Position numbers and translations under genes: made by a program. The notes below the pieces were generated by a model that was not told the DNA's origin, ran no database searches, and saw only the letters and a list, made by a program, of their open reading frames with translations. This document shows, piece after piece, positions 25,949 to 33,597 of a DNA stretch of 64,000 bases. Positions within the stretch are counted from its first letter, which is position 1. Each line of letters begins with the position of its first letter. Origin of the DNA: Furfurilactobacillus entadae. Lineage in GTDB: Bacteria; Bacillota; Bacilli; Lactobacillales; Lactobacillaceae. The stretch lies in contig NZ_BQXN01000010.1 in the NCBI RefSeq assembly GCF_045862745.1, positions 1 to 64,000 on the forward strand, written 5' to 3'.

Positions 25949-27417
25949 TAGTTGACCCTCCGTGAATTCCCAGATTTGATCCAAAATGCGAGAACTAAAC
26001 CAACTAATGCAAACAGAGTGGCCGTCATGAAGGCAGCGTGGTAACCGGAGAGCGTTGCGCTGATGGCATGGTCACGGTAGGCCAGTGGTGTCTTGTGCAA
26101 CACGGCTTTAGCCGGCATGTTTGATTTAGTGACGTTGGTCAAAACGGAAATTAAAATGGCGGTTCCCATTGATGAAAAGACTTGCCGGCCGGTGTTATTG
26201 ACGGACGTTCCGTGACTCATCAAGTTGAGTGGCAGGGCGTTCATCCCGGTAGTGGTGACGGGCATCATGACCATGGCAATCCCGAACATCCGAATTGTGT
26301 ACATCAGGGTGACAAAGACGATGGGCGTGTCTTCAGTCAAGGTCATGAAAAAGGCGGTTCCGGCCGTCAATAAGAACATCCCTGTGATGGCTAAGCGCCG
26401 GGCACCGATTCGGTCAAAAATTCGCCCGGTGATGGGACTCATGATCCCCATCATGAGGGCCCCAGGCAGTAAAATCAGTCCAGAATGAAAGGCGGATTCG
26501 CCACGAACCGTTTGAATGTAAAGTGGGAGTACCATTTCCGCCCCGATCATGGCCATGTTAACCACGGCCACTTCAATGACGGACAGGGTGTAAACGGGTG
26601 AAGTAAAGACCCGCAGTTGGAGAAGAGGATTTTCAATGGTCAGTGACCGCCAAACGAAAAGGCCCACAAAGATTGCCCCGATGATTAAGGTGATGTAAAC
26701 CTTTGGTGACGTCCATGAGCTGGAGCCGACACTACTAAAGGCGTACAGCATGCTCCCAAAACCAACTGTTGAAAGGAGAACGGACAGCCAATCTGCCTGT
26801 GCGTGACGGGTTGGGAAGAGTTTACGCATGGTGAATAAGGCAAGGATAAAAACAATTACTGGGAACGGAAGAATGACGACAAACAGTGACCGCCATGAAT
26901 AGTTTAATAACAGCCACCCAGACAGGGTTGGGCCGATGGCGGGTGCTAAACCGATAACAATTCCGGCAAGGCCCATGGCGGACCCCCGTTTTTCTGGTGG
27001 AAAAATGGTTAGCATGGTTGTTTGAAATGTTGGGGCAGTGATTCCAACGGCAACAGCTTCGATCAATCGTCCCGTTAGAAGCGTGCCGAAGTTAGGCGCA
27101 ATCATACAAATGAATGTCCCGGCGAAGAAAATGGCCATCGCCGTCAGGTATAACGCCTTCGAACTAAACCGCTGGAGTAAAAAAGCGGAAATGGGAATCG
27201 TGATCCCCATGACCAGCATGAACCCGGTTGTTAACCACTGAACGGTATCGGCGTCGATGTTAAACGTCCGCATTAACGTTGGAAAGGCAGTGGTCAGGGT
27301 GGTTTGGACGATAAATGTACTAAAGGTCCCAATCAACATGGTTAAAACGAGCAGTAGCCGGTTAAACGGCCGGCCGTTCGCGTCCACCACGTGAAATTCT
27401 GTTGATGATTCAGACAC
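25948..27417 (-). CDS. DHA2-family (EmrB/QacA) multidrug MFS exporter
   Basis: This 489-residue transporter has 14 predicted helices. The motif-C-like glycine-rich segment VIGLAPAIGPTLSGWLL and the motif-A region ...GRIFDRIGARR are visible. It expels hydrophobic drugs or toxic organics using the proton gradient. GTG at 27417 follows AAGGAGG by 7 nt. The predicted -10 box TATAAT (minus, 27484-27489) and a palindrome upstream (27498-27514) suggest a TetR-type repressor, though no tetR gene is adjacent. Confidence 0.92.
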   Translation of the reverse strand: MSESSTEFHVVDANGRPFNRLLLVLTMLIGTFSTFIVQTTLTTAFPTLMRTFNIDADTVQWLTTGFMLVMGITIPISAFLLQRFSSKALYLTAMAIFFAGTFICMIAPNFGTLLTGRLIEAVAVGITAPTFQTTMLTIFPPEKRGSAMGLAGIVIGLAPAIGPTLSGWLLLNYSWRSLFVVILPFPVIVFILALFTMRKLFPTRHAQADWLSVLLSTVGFGSMLYAFSSVGSSSWTSPKVYITLIIGAIFVGLFVWRSLTIENPLLQLRVFTSPVYTLSVIEVAVVNMAMIGAEMVLPLYIQTVRGESAFHSGLILLPGALMMGIMSPITGRIFDRIGARRLAITGMFLLTAGTAFFMTLTEDTPIVFVTLMYTIRMFGIAMVMMPVTTTGMNALPLNLMSHGTSVNNTGRQVFSSMGTAILISVLTNVTKSNMPAKAVLHKTPLAYRDHAISATLSGYHAAFMTATLFALVGLVLAFWIKSGNSRRVN

Positions 27418-27497
27418 AAGAACGCCTCCTTAGCGTAAAAAAAGTGCGGTAATAATAATCAGAAATAAAAAATCCAATGAATAATTATACGCTTTTG

Positions 27498-27514
27498 ACT
27501 AATAAAATGTTAGT
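27498..27514 (-). promoter_or_regulatory. Candidate operator of the DHA2 exporter
   Basis: ACTAA-N7-TTAGT lies between the weak -35 region and the -10 TATAAT (27484-27489, minus strand). It is a typical size and place for a TetR/MarR-family operator. Confidence 0.4.
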
Positions 27515-27579
27515 GGCAGTTCGTGGCTAATTTATTGATGAGTAGATAGCTTGATGGAAACCGTTTGAGAAGGTTGCAC

Positions 27580-27618
27580 AAAAAAGATTGCAGGGTCCAT
27601 TAGGAGCCAGCAATCTTT
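27580..27618 (-). terminator. Terminator of the ABC exporter operon
   Basis: On the minus strand AAAGATTGC / GCAATCTTTTTT lies 16 bp beyond the permease stop. Confidence 0.85.
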
Positions 27619-27633
27619 ATTTAAGGTGTTTGC

Positions 27634-29262
27634 TTACGAAGCGCTAATGAGGTCGCGGCGTTGGTAGCCAAGCCACCCCACGACCATGAGGGCAACGGCA
27701 ATGGCAAGCTGCCACCAAAAGGTTGGCCAATCAATGGCGACGGACGGCACGTTACCGATGTACCCAAACGGCGTTAACTTAGGGACCCAGTGGGCTAGGT
27801 TAAACAGCCGGCCGAAGTAACCAATTCCAAAGGCTAATCCCAGGTAGCCCCAAATCACAGGGGTCCAGCGAGGCCACCACCCCACAAGGATTGCGCCGAT
27901 CCCAATCATGATCAGCAGTGGGGGGATGTTTGCCAAAATGGCGTGGTAGAAGATGGTCGTGCTTAGCGGGTGGGTGAGGACGGTATTGGCAGCGATTGCC
28001 AACCCGGAGACACTGGCAATGAGGGCGGCCAAACTGGTCAAGACCCCTAAGCCAAGCAGCGTGATGTTTAACCGCCACCGTGCAATTGGCCGGGCAAACA
28101 CCGTTTCAAGGGTGCCCCGGTGTTCATCGGTTGTTAACCGGTAAAGGATCTGTAAACCGGGGATGGCACTGACTGTCGTGAAGACAATCATGAGAACCGC
28201 AATGAAGGCTTTAAGGACGCTTGTCGTTGCGGCAGTTGCCGTTTGCGGATCTGACAAGAGTTTTGCCGTTAAGGGATTCGACTGAAGGACGTTGGCCACG
28301 GTGTTAAACACCGATCCATACATCGCACCGAAAATGATTAACCCAATGAGCCATGCACAAATGAGATTACGCTCAAGCCGCCAAAAGAGGCCGAGGGGGC
28401 CACTTAAGAGTGCTGACGCGCGTGCAGGGCCAGGGCGACTGGCAATGATGCCGGCGTTAAGGTCGCGGTGGGCCCGTAAGCCGATGGCACCAAGAATGAG
28501 AATGATGCTGGTAATCACAATGAGCGCTGCTGGCCACCAGTTGTTAGCTCGGTAGGTGGAAAATTTCTCGACCCACCCAAACGGGGAAAGCCACGTGTAC
28601 GCGGGGTGACTAACATCGGTAACAAGGCGCATCATGTATGTGATGCCAAAGAGTCCGTATGACAAGCCAGTGGCGGCCCGACTGCTAGCGGCTAGCTGAG
28701 CACATAAGATTGCGAGAAGACCAAATAACAGTCCGTTTAAGCCTAAGCCAATGCCCAAAACAAAATTTCCGTTGGAATTGGTGCCGGTGAGGTTGGCAAA
28801 CTGCAATCCGACACTGTAGAGGAGGCCGAGGCCAAGGTTAACAACGAGCAGTTCGCTAATGGCAGCGGCAAGTGGCGCATAGGGGCCAACACCGCGGGCG
28901 GCTAGCAGTTCAGTCAGACCCCGCTCTTCATCGCCGCGGGTTAAGTTCACGGCCAGGTTGAAGTTCATGATGACGCCAAAGATGGCCATGAAAACGGTCA
29001 TTTCACCGGCAAAGACGTCGGCGGAGGTGTATGGCCCGCTGGGAAGGCAGCCGAACAGGGCCCGCATGGCAGGAGTGTTCAATGTATTGGTGATCTGATC
29101 GATTGCCGTAGTTGAGCCATAAAGGTCGCTAAACTTCGCGGCGATGCTGGCGAAAAGGCTAACCAACACGAGCACCCAGACAAGAATTTTCCAACGATCC
29201 CGGCGTAAGTTGATCCTGAGTAGCTGGTTCGTGTGATAAAACGCGGCGTTAGGCATGGTCAC
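27634..29262 (-). CDS. ABC-2 type exporter permease (two-domain)
   Basis: This 542-residue membrane protein has about 12 helices in two related halves, each with a short loop resembling RGDEERGLTELLAARGVG and DEHRGTLETVFARP. This is the layout of permeases annotated as polyketide/antibiotic exporters. It works with the ATPase gene just upstream, overlapping by 14 bp. GTG 29262 and ATG 29256 are both possible starts; AAAGGA favours GTG slightly. The substrate is unknown and no biosynthetic or immunity genes are adjacent. Confidence 0.88.
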   Translation of the reverse strand: MTMPNAAFYHTNQLLRINLRRDRWKILVWVLVLVSLFASIAAKFSDLYGSTTAIDQITNTLNTPAMRALFGCLPSGPYTSADVFAGEMTVFMAIFGVIMNFNLAVNLTRGDEERGLTELLAARGVGPYAPLAAAISELLVVNLGLGLLYSVGLQFANLTGTNSNGNFVLGIGLGLNGLLFGLLAILCAQLAASSRAATGLSYGLFGITYMMRLVTDVSHPAYTWLSPFGWVEKFSTYRANNWWPAALIVITSIILILGAIGLRAHRDLNAGIIASRPGPARASALLSGPLGLFWRLERNLICAWLIGLIIFGAMYGSVFNTVANVLQSNPLTAKLLSDPQTATAATTSVLKAFIAVLMIVFTTVSAIPGLQILYRLTTDEHRGTLETVFARPIARWRLNITLLGLGVLTSLAALIASVSGLAIAANTVLTHPLSTTIFYHAILANIPPLLIMIGIGAILVGWWPRWTPVIWGYLGLAFGIGYFGRLFNLAHWVPKLTPFGYIGNVPSVAIDWPTFWWQLAIAVALMVVGWLGYQRRDLISAS

Positions 29263-30199
29263 TCACGTCCTTTCCGCTATGATCGGTCACGGGCTGTTGA
29301 TCATAATAACGGAGAAAGAGATCCTCTAACGTTGGTGGTGTACTTTGAATGGCGGTGATCTGATGAGCGGTAAGCAGTGTCATAACGGCGCCAAGGGCTT
29401 CTGAATCAACGGTAAACGTGGTGTGGTAGCCGGGGCGATCCGTCGTGGTCGTGGCCACCTGATGAACACCTTGGTGAGTAGATAAATCAGTCAGTGGCTG
29501 GGTCGTCGTCACGGCAATCTGTGTCCGGGTCAGGTGACGCATGTCGGCAAGCGTTCCGGTCTCAATGATGGTCCCGTTTCGAATGATGCCGATTCGGTCA
29601 CACATCCGTTCCACTTCAGACAAGATATGACTGGAAAGAAGCACGGCTTTTCCCTGTTGCTTCAGTTGAAGCACTGCTTCCTGAAAGAAGCGTTCGTTAA
29701 GGGGGTCGAGGCCGGAAGTGGGTTCATCAAAGATGTAAAGGTCTGCGTCCTGTGACAGGGCGGCAATCAGGGCCACCTTTTGCCGGTTCCCTTTGGAATA
29801 TGTGCGGGCCTTTTTGGTGGGATCAAGGCCGAATTGGTGGATGAGGTCGTCCGTTTTTGGCTGATGACGTTGACCACTGAGCTTTAATAAGAGGTCAATG
29901 ATCTCGCCACCAGTTAAATTTGGCCAGAGGTAAACGTCGCCGGGAACATAGGCTAACCGTTTATGAATGGCAACGGCGTCCTTAAAGACGTCCTGATCAA
30001 AAATGGTCGCGGTGCCACCAGACGCGCGTAAAAGGCCAAGCAGGGTTCGAATGGTCGTTGACTTACCGGCCCCGTTTGGACCAATAAACCCGAAGACTTC
30101 GCCAGGATAAACGTCAAAGGTGACGTCATTGAGTGCGTGAACACGGCCGAACTGTTTTTGAAGGTGGTCGAGGTGCACCACCGGAGTATTGAGTGTCAT
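29249..30199 (-). CDS. ABC transporter ATP-binding protein
   Basis: This ATPase of about 316 residues has Walker A GPNGAGKST, a Q-loop near YVPGDVYLWP, signature YSKGNRQKV (a common variation of LSGGQ) and Walker B ADLYIFDEPTSGLDP. The C-terminal about 90 residues resemble the accessory domain of drug/antibiotic exporter ATPases. ATG 30199 has AAGGAGGA 7 nt upstream and is preferred to a start at 30232. It drives the two-domain permease encoded next. Confidence 0.92.
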   Translation of the reverse strand: MTLNTPVVHLDHLQKQFGRVHALNDVTFDVYPGEVFGFIGPNGAGKSTTIRTLLGLLRASGGTATIFDQDVFKDAVAIHKRLAYVPGDVYLWPNLTGGEIIDLLLKLSGQRHQPKTDDLIHQFGLDPTKKARTYSKGNRQKVALIAALSQDADLYIFDEPTSGLDPLNERFFQEAVLQLKQQGKAVLLSSHILSEVERMCDRIGIIRNGTIIETGTLADMRHLTRTQIAVTTTQPLTDLSTHQGVHQVATTTTDRPGYHTTFTVDSEALGAVMTLLTAHQITAIQSTPPTLEDLFLRYYDQQPVTDHSGKDVSDHA

Positions 30200-30398
30200 G
30201 ATGCAATCCTCCTTAGCTAAATGTGACATCAAATAAGCGATTCCGTTGGTCTTAGCCCAAGTGTACGGAGCCGCGAAAACGGTGTCAATTAAGCTGGCTT
30301 ACAAAAATTAAACCAGAGGAAACGGCCGCCTCGTGGTAGGATAGAAGTAATCAAAATCAGTGCAAAAACAGACAGAATGACGGAAATGGTGGCGCATA

Positions 30399-31073
30399 AT
30401 GATGACAATTGGGTTATCAGCAGGTGAACAAGAGCAGCTAGTGAAAATTATTGATTACGCACGTGGTCAACTGGGGGCAGAACACTCGGGCCATGACTTT
30501 GAACACGTTGAACGGGTGGCAAAATTGGCCGCGCGAATTGAATCTGTGGAGCAAACTGGGCAGCCGTTTATTGTGATTGCAACGGCGTACTTGCACGACG
30601 TTATGGATGACAAAGTGGTTGCTGACCCGAATGCTGCCCGCCAGGCCCTTCATGATCGGTTAACGACGTGGGGTGTTTCGGGAGCTCAGATTACCGCGAT
30701 GTTTGCAATTATTGATCACATGTCGTTTAGCGCGAATTTAGCGGGGCACCAGTCATTAAGTGCGGCGGGGCAAATTGTTCAGGATGCAGACCGGATGGAC
30801 GCCATTGGGGCCATTGGAATTGCCCGGACGTTGACGTATGGTGGTCACCACGATCGGGTGATCTATGATCCTGACATTGCGCCCCGAACACAGATGACCA
30901 AGGCCGATTATCGAAATGATGAAGGAACAACCATCAATCATTTTTATGAGAAACTGCTGCTGATTAAGGATCAATTAAACACGGCGACAGCGCGTCAATT
31001 AGCTGATCACCGGCAACAAGTAATGCTTAATTTTTTGGATGAATTTAAACAGGAGTGGAACGGCGAGGCCTAA
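30399..31073 (+). CDS. HD-domain metal-dependent phosphohydrolase
   Basis: This 224-residue protein has the HD-family metal site: H in SGHDFEHVERV, HD in ATAYLHDVMDD, and a later D (VQDADRMDAIGAIGIART). It is in the YedJ/YpgQ-like group of predicted nucleotide phosphohydrolases. The second half, with YGGHHDRVIYDP and a region around TINHFYEKLLLIKD, is typical for the group. The substrate is probably a nucleotide or pyrophosphate. Monocistronic, with a terminator directly after. Confidence 0.9.
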   Translation: MMTIGLSAGEQEQLVKIIDYARGQLGAEHSGHDFEHVERVAKLAARIESVEQTGQPFIVIATAYLHDVMDDKVVADPNAARQALHDRLTTWGVSGAQITAMFAIIDHMSFSANLAGHQSLSAAGQIVQDADRMDAIGAIGIARTLTYGGHHDRVIYDPDIAPRTQMTKADYRNDEGTTINHFYEKLLLIKDQLNTATARQLADHRQQVMLNFLDEFKQEWNGEA

Positions 31074-31085
31074 CCATGAGTGAAA

Positions 31086-31137
31086 TAAAACCGCCACATC
31101 CGGACTGCTTTATTAGCCCGGATGTGGCGGCTTTTGG
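31086..31137. terminator. Bidirectional terminator between HD hydrolase and HELSH protein genes
   Basis: CCGCCACATCCGG / CCGGATGTGGCGG stem of 13 bp flanked by AAAA and TTTT, between convergent genes. Confidence 0.88.
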
Positions 31138-31141
31138 ATTG

Positions 31142-31930
31142 TTAATGGCGTTTAAACAAAAGACGTGTCATCGCGTTGATCAAAATGGATAGTACCACGA
31201 CAAAGGAAATGGCTAGGTACAGTGGCACCAGGTGAAGCCGGAACCAGCTGGCAATGGGCCAGGATAACATTCCCGTTGCCAGGCCGATGAGACCTAATAA
31301 CAGGATGTACGTGGAGAGCCCGGTCACTGAGTTTTTGAGGTCCGCTTGGCTCAGATCAAAGCCGCCAGCACTAATGTTGGTTACAAGAACCATCCAGATG
31401 AGTAAGCGGAGGGTCAACGGCCCCCAGGCGATGGTGGTTACCGGAGCGTGAAACAGGGCGCCAAAACTTGGTTGTTGTGCAAACGTGACCCAGTTGCCAT
31501 AAACATCTGGCAAAAGCCACGCGGTCAATGCAAAAATGACGAGGCTAATTCCAACGATGGGGGCAAACCCAATGAAGAAGTTTCCGATGACTTGGTAGCT
31601 ATTATCGGAGTGCCACCGGTGGTTAACGTAACCTAACGTGAGGTTGTCAGGATCGTCTGGGGTGGCGGTTGCGCGTTGTAGGAGTTTGAAACTTTCAATT
31701 CGATGGCCAAAAATAAGCGCCATGATGAGGTGACTCAACTCGTGAAGGATGATCCCGAGTGCACCAAAGTACACGGGGGCATTCACGCCGAATTTATTGG
31801 TGAACAGTTGCTTGGTGTTGCGATTGATAACGGTCAGCGCCCAGCTAAAAAGGAGCGGAAGGCCGAGCGCATAGAGATAGGTGGCCAGTAAATTGACGAT
31901 GATCTGTTGGCCAATCGTGCTGGCTGACAT
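31142..31930 (-). CDS. Polytopic membrane protein with HExxH motif (putative metallopeptidase)
   Basis: This 262-residue protein has about six hydrophobic segments and HELSH in LGIILHELSHLIMA, a zincin-type motif. The motif is in a membrane segment, as in M50/site-2 proteases. A second conserved metal-ligand motif (such as NxxPxxxLDG) is not obvious, so catalysis is uncertain. It starts 4 bp after the ybaK stop with GAGGAT as ribosome binding site, so the two are co-transcribed. I do not recognise the family beyond this. Confidence 0.7.
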   Translation of the reverse strand: MSASTIGQQIIVNLLATYLYALGLPLLFSWALTVINRNTKQLFTNKFGVNAPVYFGALGIILHELSHLIMALIFGHRIESFKLLQRATATPDDPDNLTLGYVNHRWHSDNSYQVIGNFFIGFAPIVGISLVIFALTAWLLPDVYGNWVTFAQQPSFGALFHAPVTTIAWGPLTLRLLIWMVLVTNISAGGFDLSQADLKNSVTGLSTYILLLGLIGLATGMLSWPIASWFRLHLVPLYLAISFVVVLSILINAMTRLLFKRH

Positions 31931-31934
31931 GGCA

Positions 31935-32432
31935 TTAATCCTCTTCTAAATCTGTGAAGGTTCCGTGAACTAACTCGGCAACGGCCGCCGCGTTCACTTT
32001 GACAGAGCGGCCAATTTTTCCAGATGAAACGACGATTTCGCCTTGTTCTTGGGCGGTCGTATCAAAGTAGATCGGGTACTGGTATTTTTCCCAAATCCCA
32101 ATGGGCGTGTTGGCCCCGTGTTCGTAGCCGGTGGTCTTCAAGAGGTCCTTTAACGGTACCATCCCCACCTTTTTATTGCCGGAAGCAGCGGCTAACTTTT
32201 TATAACTCAGGTGTGTATCAAGGGGCACAACACCGACCAATGGCCCGGTTGTTGGACCGGTCAGCACCAACGTTTTGTAGATGTGGTGTTCGTCATAATT
32301 TTCGTGATCCACATCAAGTTGTGCGACATCCCCTTGTTGGTGCGTTGCAAACTCGATTTGGGTGTAGGGGATTTTTGCCTTATCTAAAATTTTTTCAACA
32401 AGTGTTTTTTGAATTTTTTTCTTTTTTGCCAC
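31935..32432 (-). CDS. ybaK: Cys-tRNA(Pro)/Cys-tRNA(Cys) deacylase (YbaK/EbsC)
   Basis: This 165-residue single-domain YbaK protein hydrolyses Cys-tRNA(Pro) misacylated by ProRS. The family's YKTLVL, VVPLDTHLSYKKLAAASG and GYEHGANTPIGI elements are in order, including the conserved lysine region and the GG/G-P loop. GTG 32432 follows GGAGG by 8 nt. First gene of a two-gene minus-strand operon with the HELSH membrane protein. Confidence 0.93.
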   Translation of the reverse strand: MAKKKKIQKTLVEKILDKAKIPYTQIEFATHQQGDVAQLDVDHENYDEHHIYKTLVLTGPTTGPLVGVVPLDTHLSYKKLAAASGNKKVGMVPLKDLLKTTGYEHGANTPIGIWEKYQYPIYFDTTAQEQGEIVVSSGKIGRSVKVNAAAVAELVHGTFTDLEED

Positions 32433-32474
32433 TGTGTTAACCTCCGTGGTTGGTCGTTTACGCTGGTTTTAAAT

Positions 32475-32526
32475 ATTGGTACGGACCTAATGAACAATTG
32501 GCTGGACCAATAATTTCTGATATACT
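32475..32526 (+). promoter_or_regulatory. Promoter and double operator of the GntR gene
   Basis: The -35 TTGGCT (32498-32503) and -10 TATACT (32521-32526) are 17 bp apart. Operator ATTGGCTGGACCAAT (32497-32511) covers the -35 box, and a second copy ATTGGTACGGACCTAAT (32475-32491) lies just upstream. Both resemble HutC/NagR-type operators (TTGGT...ACCAA). Autorepression is expected. Confidence 0.65.
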
Positions 32527-32566
32527 TTCATCAACCAGTATACAAAGAAAGGAACCGAGCGTCGAT

Positions 32567-33295
32567 ATGGCGGACTTAGTTTATAAAAATGTAATGCAGG
32601 ACTTGAAGTGCCGCATTAATGATAATCAATTTCCAGACAAACGGCTACCGGACGAACGGAGTTTGAGCGACGAGTACCAAGTGAGTCGCTCCTCCGTGAA
32701 ACGCGCGTTGAATGTACTGGCCCAGCAGGGGATCATTTTTAAAAAGCGGGGATCAGGCACGTTTGTTAACCCACTCTATCTGAAAAACCAAGCGGTCTTT
32801 AGTTATGAAGGGCGTAATTTGGGAGTTACAGATTCCATGCGGGTGGACGGTAAACAGCCAAGCATTAAGTTGCTGGATTTTCAGGTTGTTCCTGCGATGC
32901 CGGAATTGCAGCAAGATCTTTTCCTTAATGAAGACGATTTTGTTTACCAAATCAAACGGCTGCGGATGCTGGATGATCAACCAGTGATGATCGAAACGGG
33001 ATTTATTCCCATCAAAATCATGCCAGAATTGTCGTCCACCGTGGTGTCCGGTTCCATCTTTAACTACCTAGAAGACATTAAGCACGTTTCCGTGACGAAA
33101 TCCTTTATGACTGTAGCGGCAGAACCGTCAACAGTGGAAGATCAAACGTTGCTTTCATTGGCCGAAAATGAACCCGTGGGCGTCATGAGTGGGATCTTTT
33201 TTCTAGATGATGGCACACCGTTCGAAGTTTCAAATATGCGAATTCACTACCAATACATGAAGTACAACACATTCGTCGACCTTGATGCTGACTGA
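32567..33295 (+). CDS. GntR-family (HutC subfamily, UTRA domain) transcriptional regulator
   Basis: This 242-residue regulator has an N-terminal winged HTH (LPDERSLSDEYQVSRSSV, about 25-65) and a UTRA ligand domain (about 90-240, YQIKRLRMLDDQPVMIETG). UTRA proteins often bind sugar phosphates or amino sugars. ATG 32567 has AAAGGAACC upstream. The protein is encoded right before xpk, and the same ATTGG...CCAAT element occurs at both promoters, so it probably regulates itself and phosphoketolase. The effector is unknown; a pentose- or glucosamine-phosphate would be typical. Confidence 0.88.
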   Translation: MADLVYKNVMQDLKCRINDNQFPDKRLPDERSLSDEYQVSRSSVKRALNVLAQQGIIFKKRGSGTFVNPLYLKNQAVFSYEGRNLGVTDSMRVDGKQPSIKLLDFQVVPAMPELQQDLFLNEDDFVYQIKRLRMLDDQPVMIETGFIPIKIMPELSSTVVSGSIFNYLEDIKHVSVTKSFMTVAAEPSTVEDQTLLSLAENEPVGVMSGIFFLDDGTPFEVSNMRIHYQYMKYNTFVDLDAD

Positions 33296-33302
33296 TAGAT
33301 AT

Positions 33303-33341
33303 TAAAAAATGCTAAGAATCTTTAATTCTTAGCATTTTTTA
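33303..33341 (+). terminator. Terminator of the gntR gene
   Basis: A perfect 16-bp stem AAAAAATGCTAAGAAT / ATTCTTAGCATTTTTT with a 5-nt loop. Confidence 0.92.
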
Positions 33342-33454
33342 TGTTCTTTTTAAGCGCTAATTTGTTACCATGGCGGCAGATTAGTGGATCGCAAACCTGA
33401 ATGAGGGAGCGGTTTTCACTATGTAAATAAGGGTCGATTGTTTTATTTTGAACA

Positions 33455-33509
33455 ATTGGGTCGTACCAATTTTCAGAAAGGTTGACTTTTATTTAAAACC
33501 GGCTATTAT
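33455..33509 (+). promoter_or_regulatory. xpk promoter with GntR-type operator
   Basis: ATTGGGTCGTACCAAT (33455-33470) matches the operators upstream of the gntR gene, including the preceding TGAACA. The -35 TTGACT (33482-33487) and -10 TATTAT (33504-33509) have 16-bp spacing. The operator lies upstream of -35, so activation or looping is as possible as repression. A weaker cre-like TTTAAGCGCTAATT occurs at about 33350-33363. Nothing else is seen in the 33342-33597 gap. Confidence 0.6.
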
Positions 33510-33597
33510 AGTAACTGTAAATTAACCGGACAAAAGTCGGTGGATTTCACAGCATATCGTGTTGATAAAAAGACAAATTGAAGGAGTGTAACTATTC

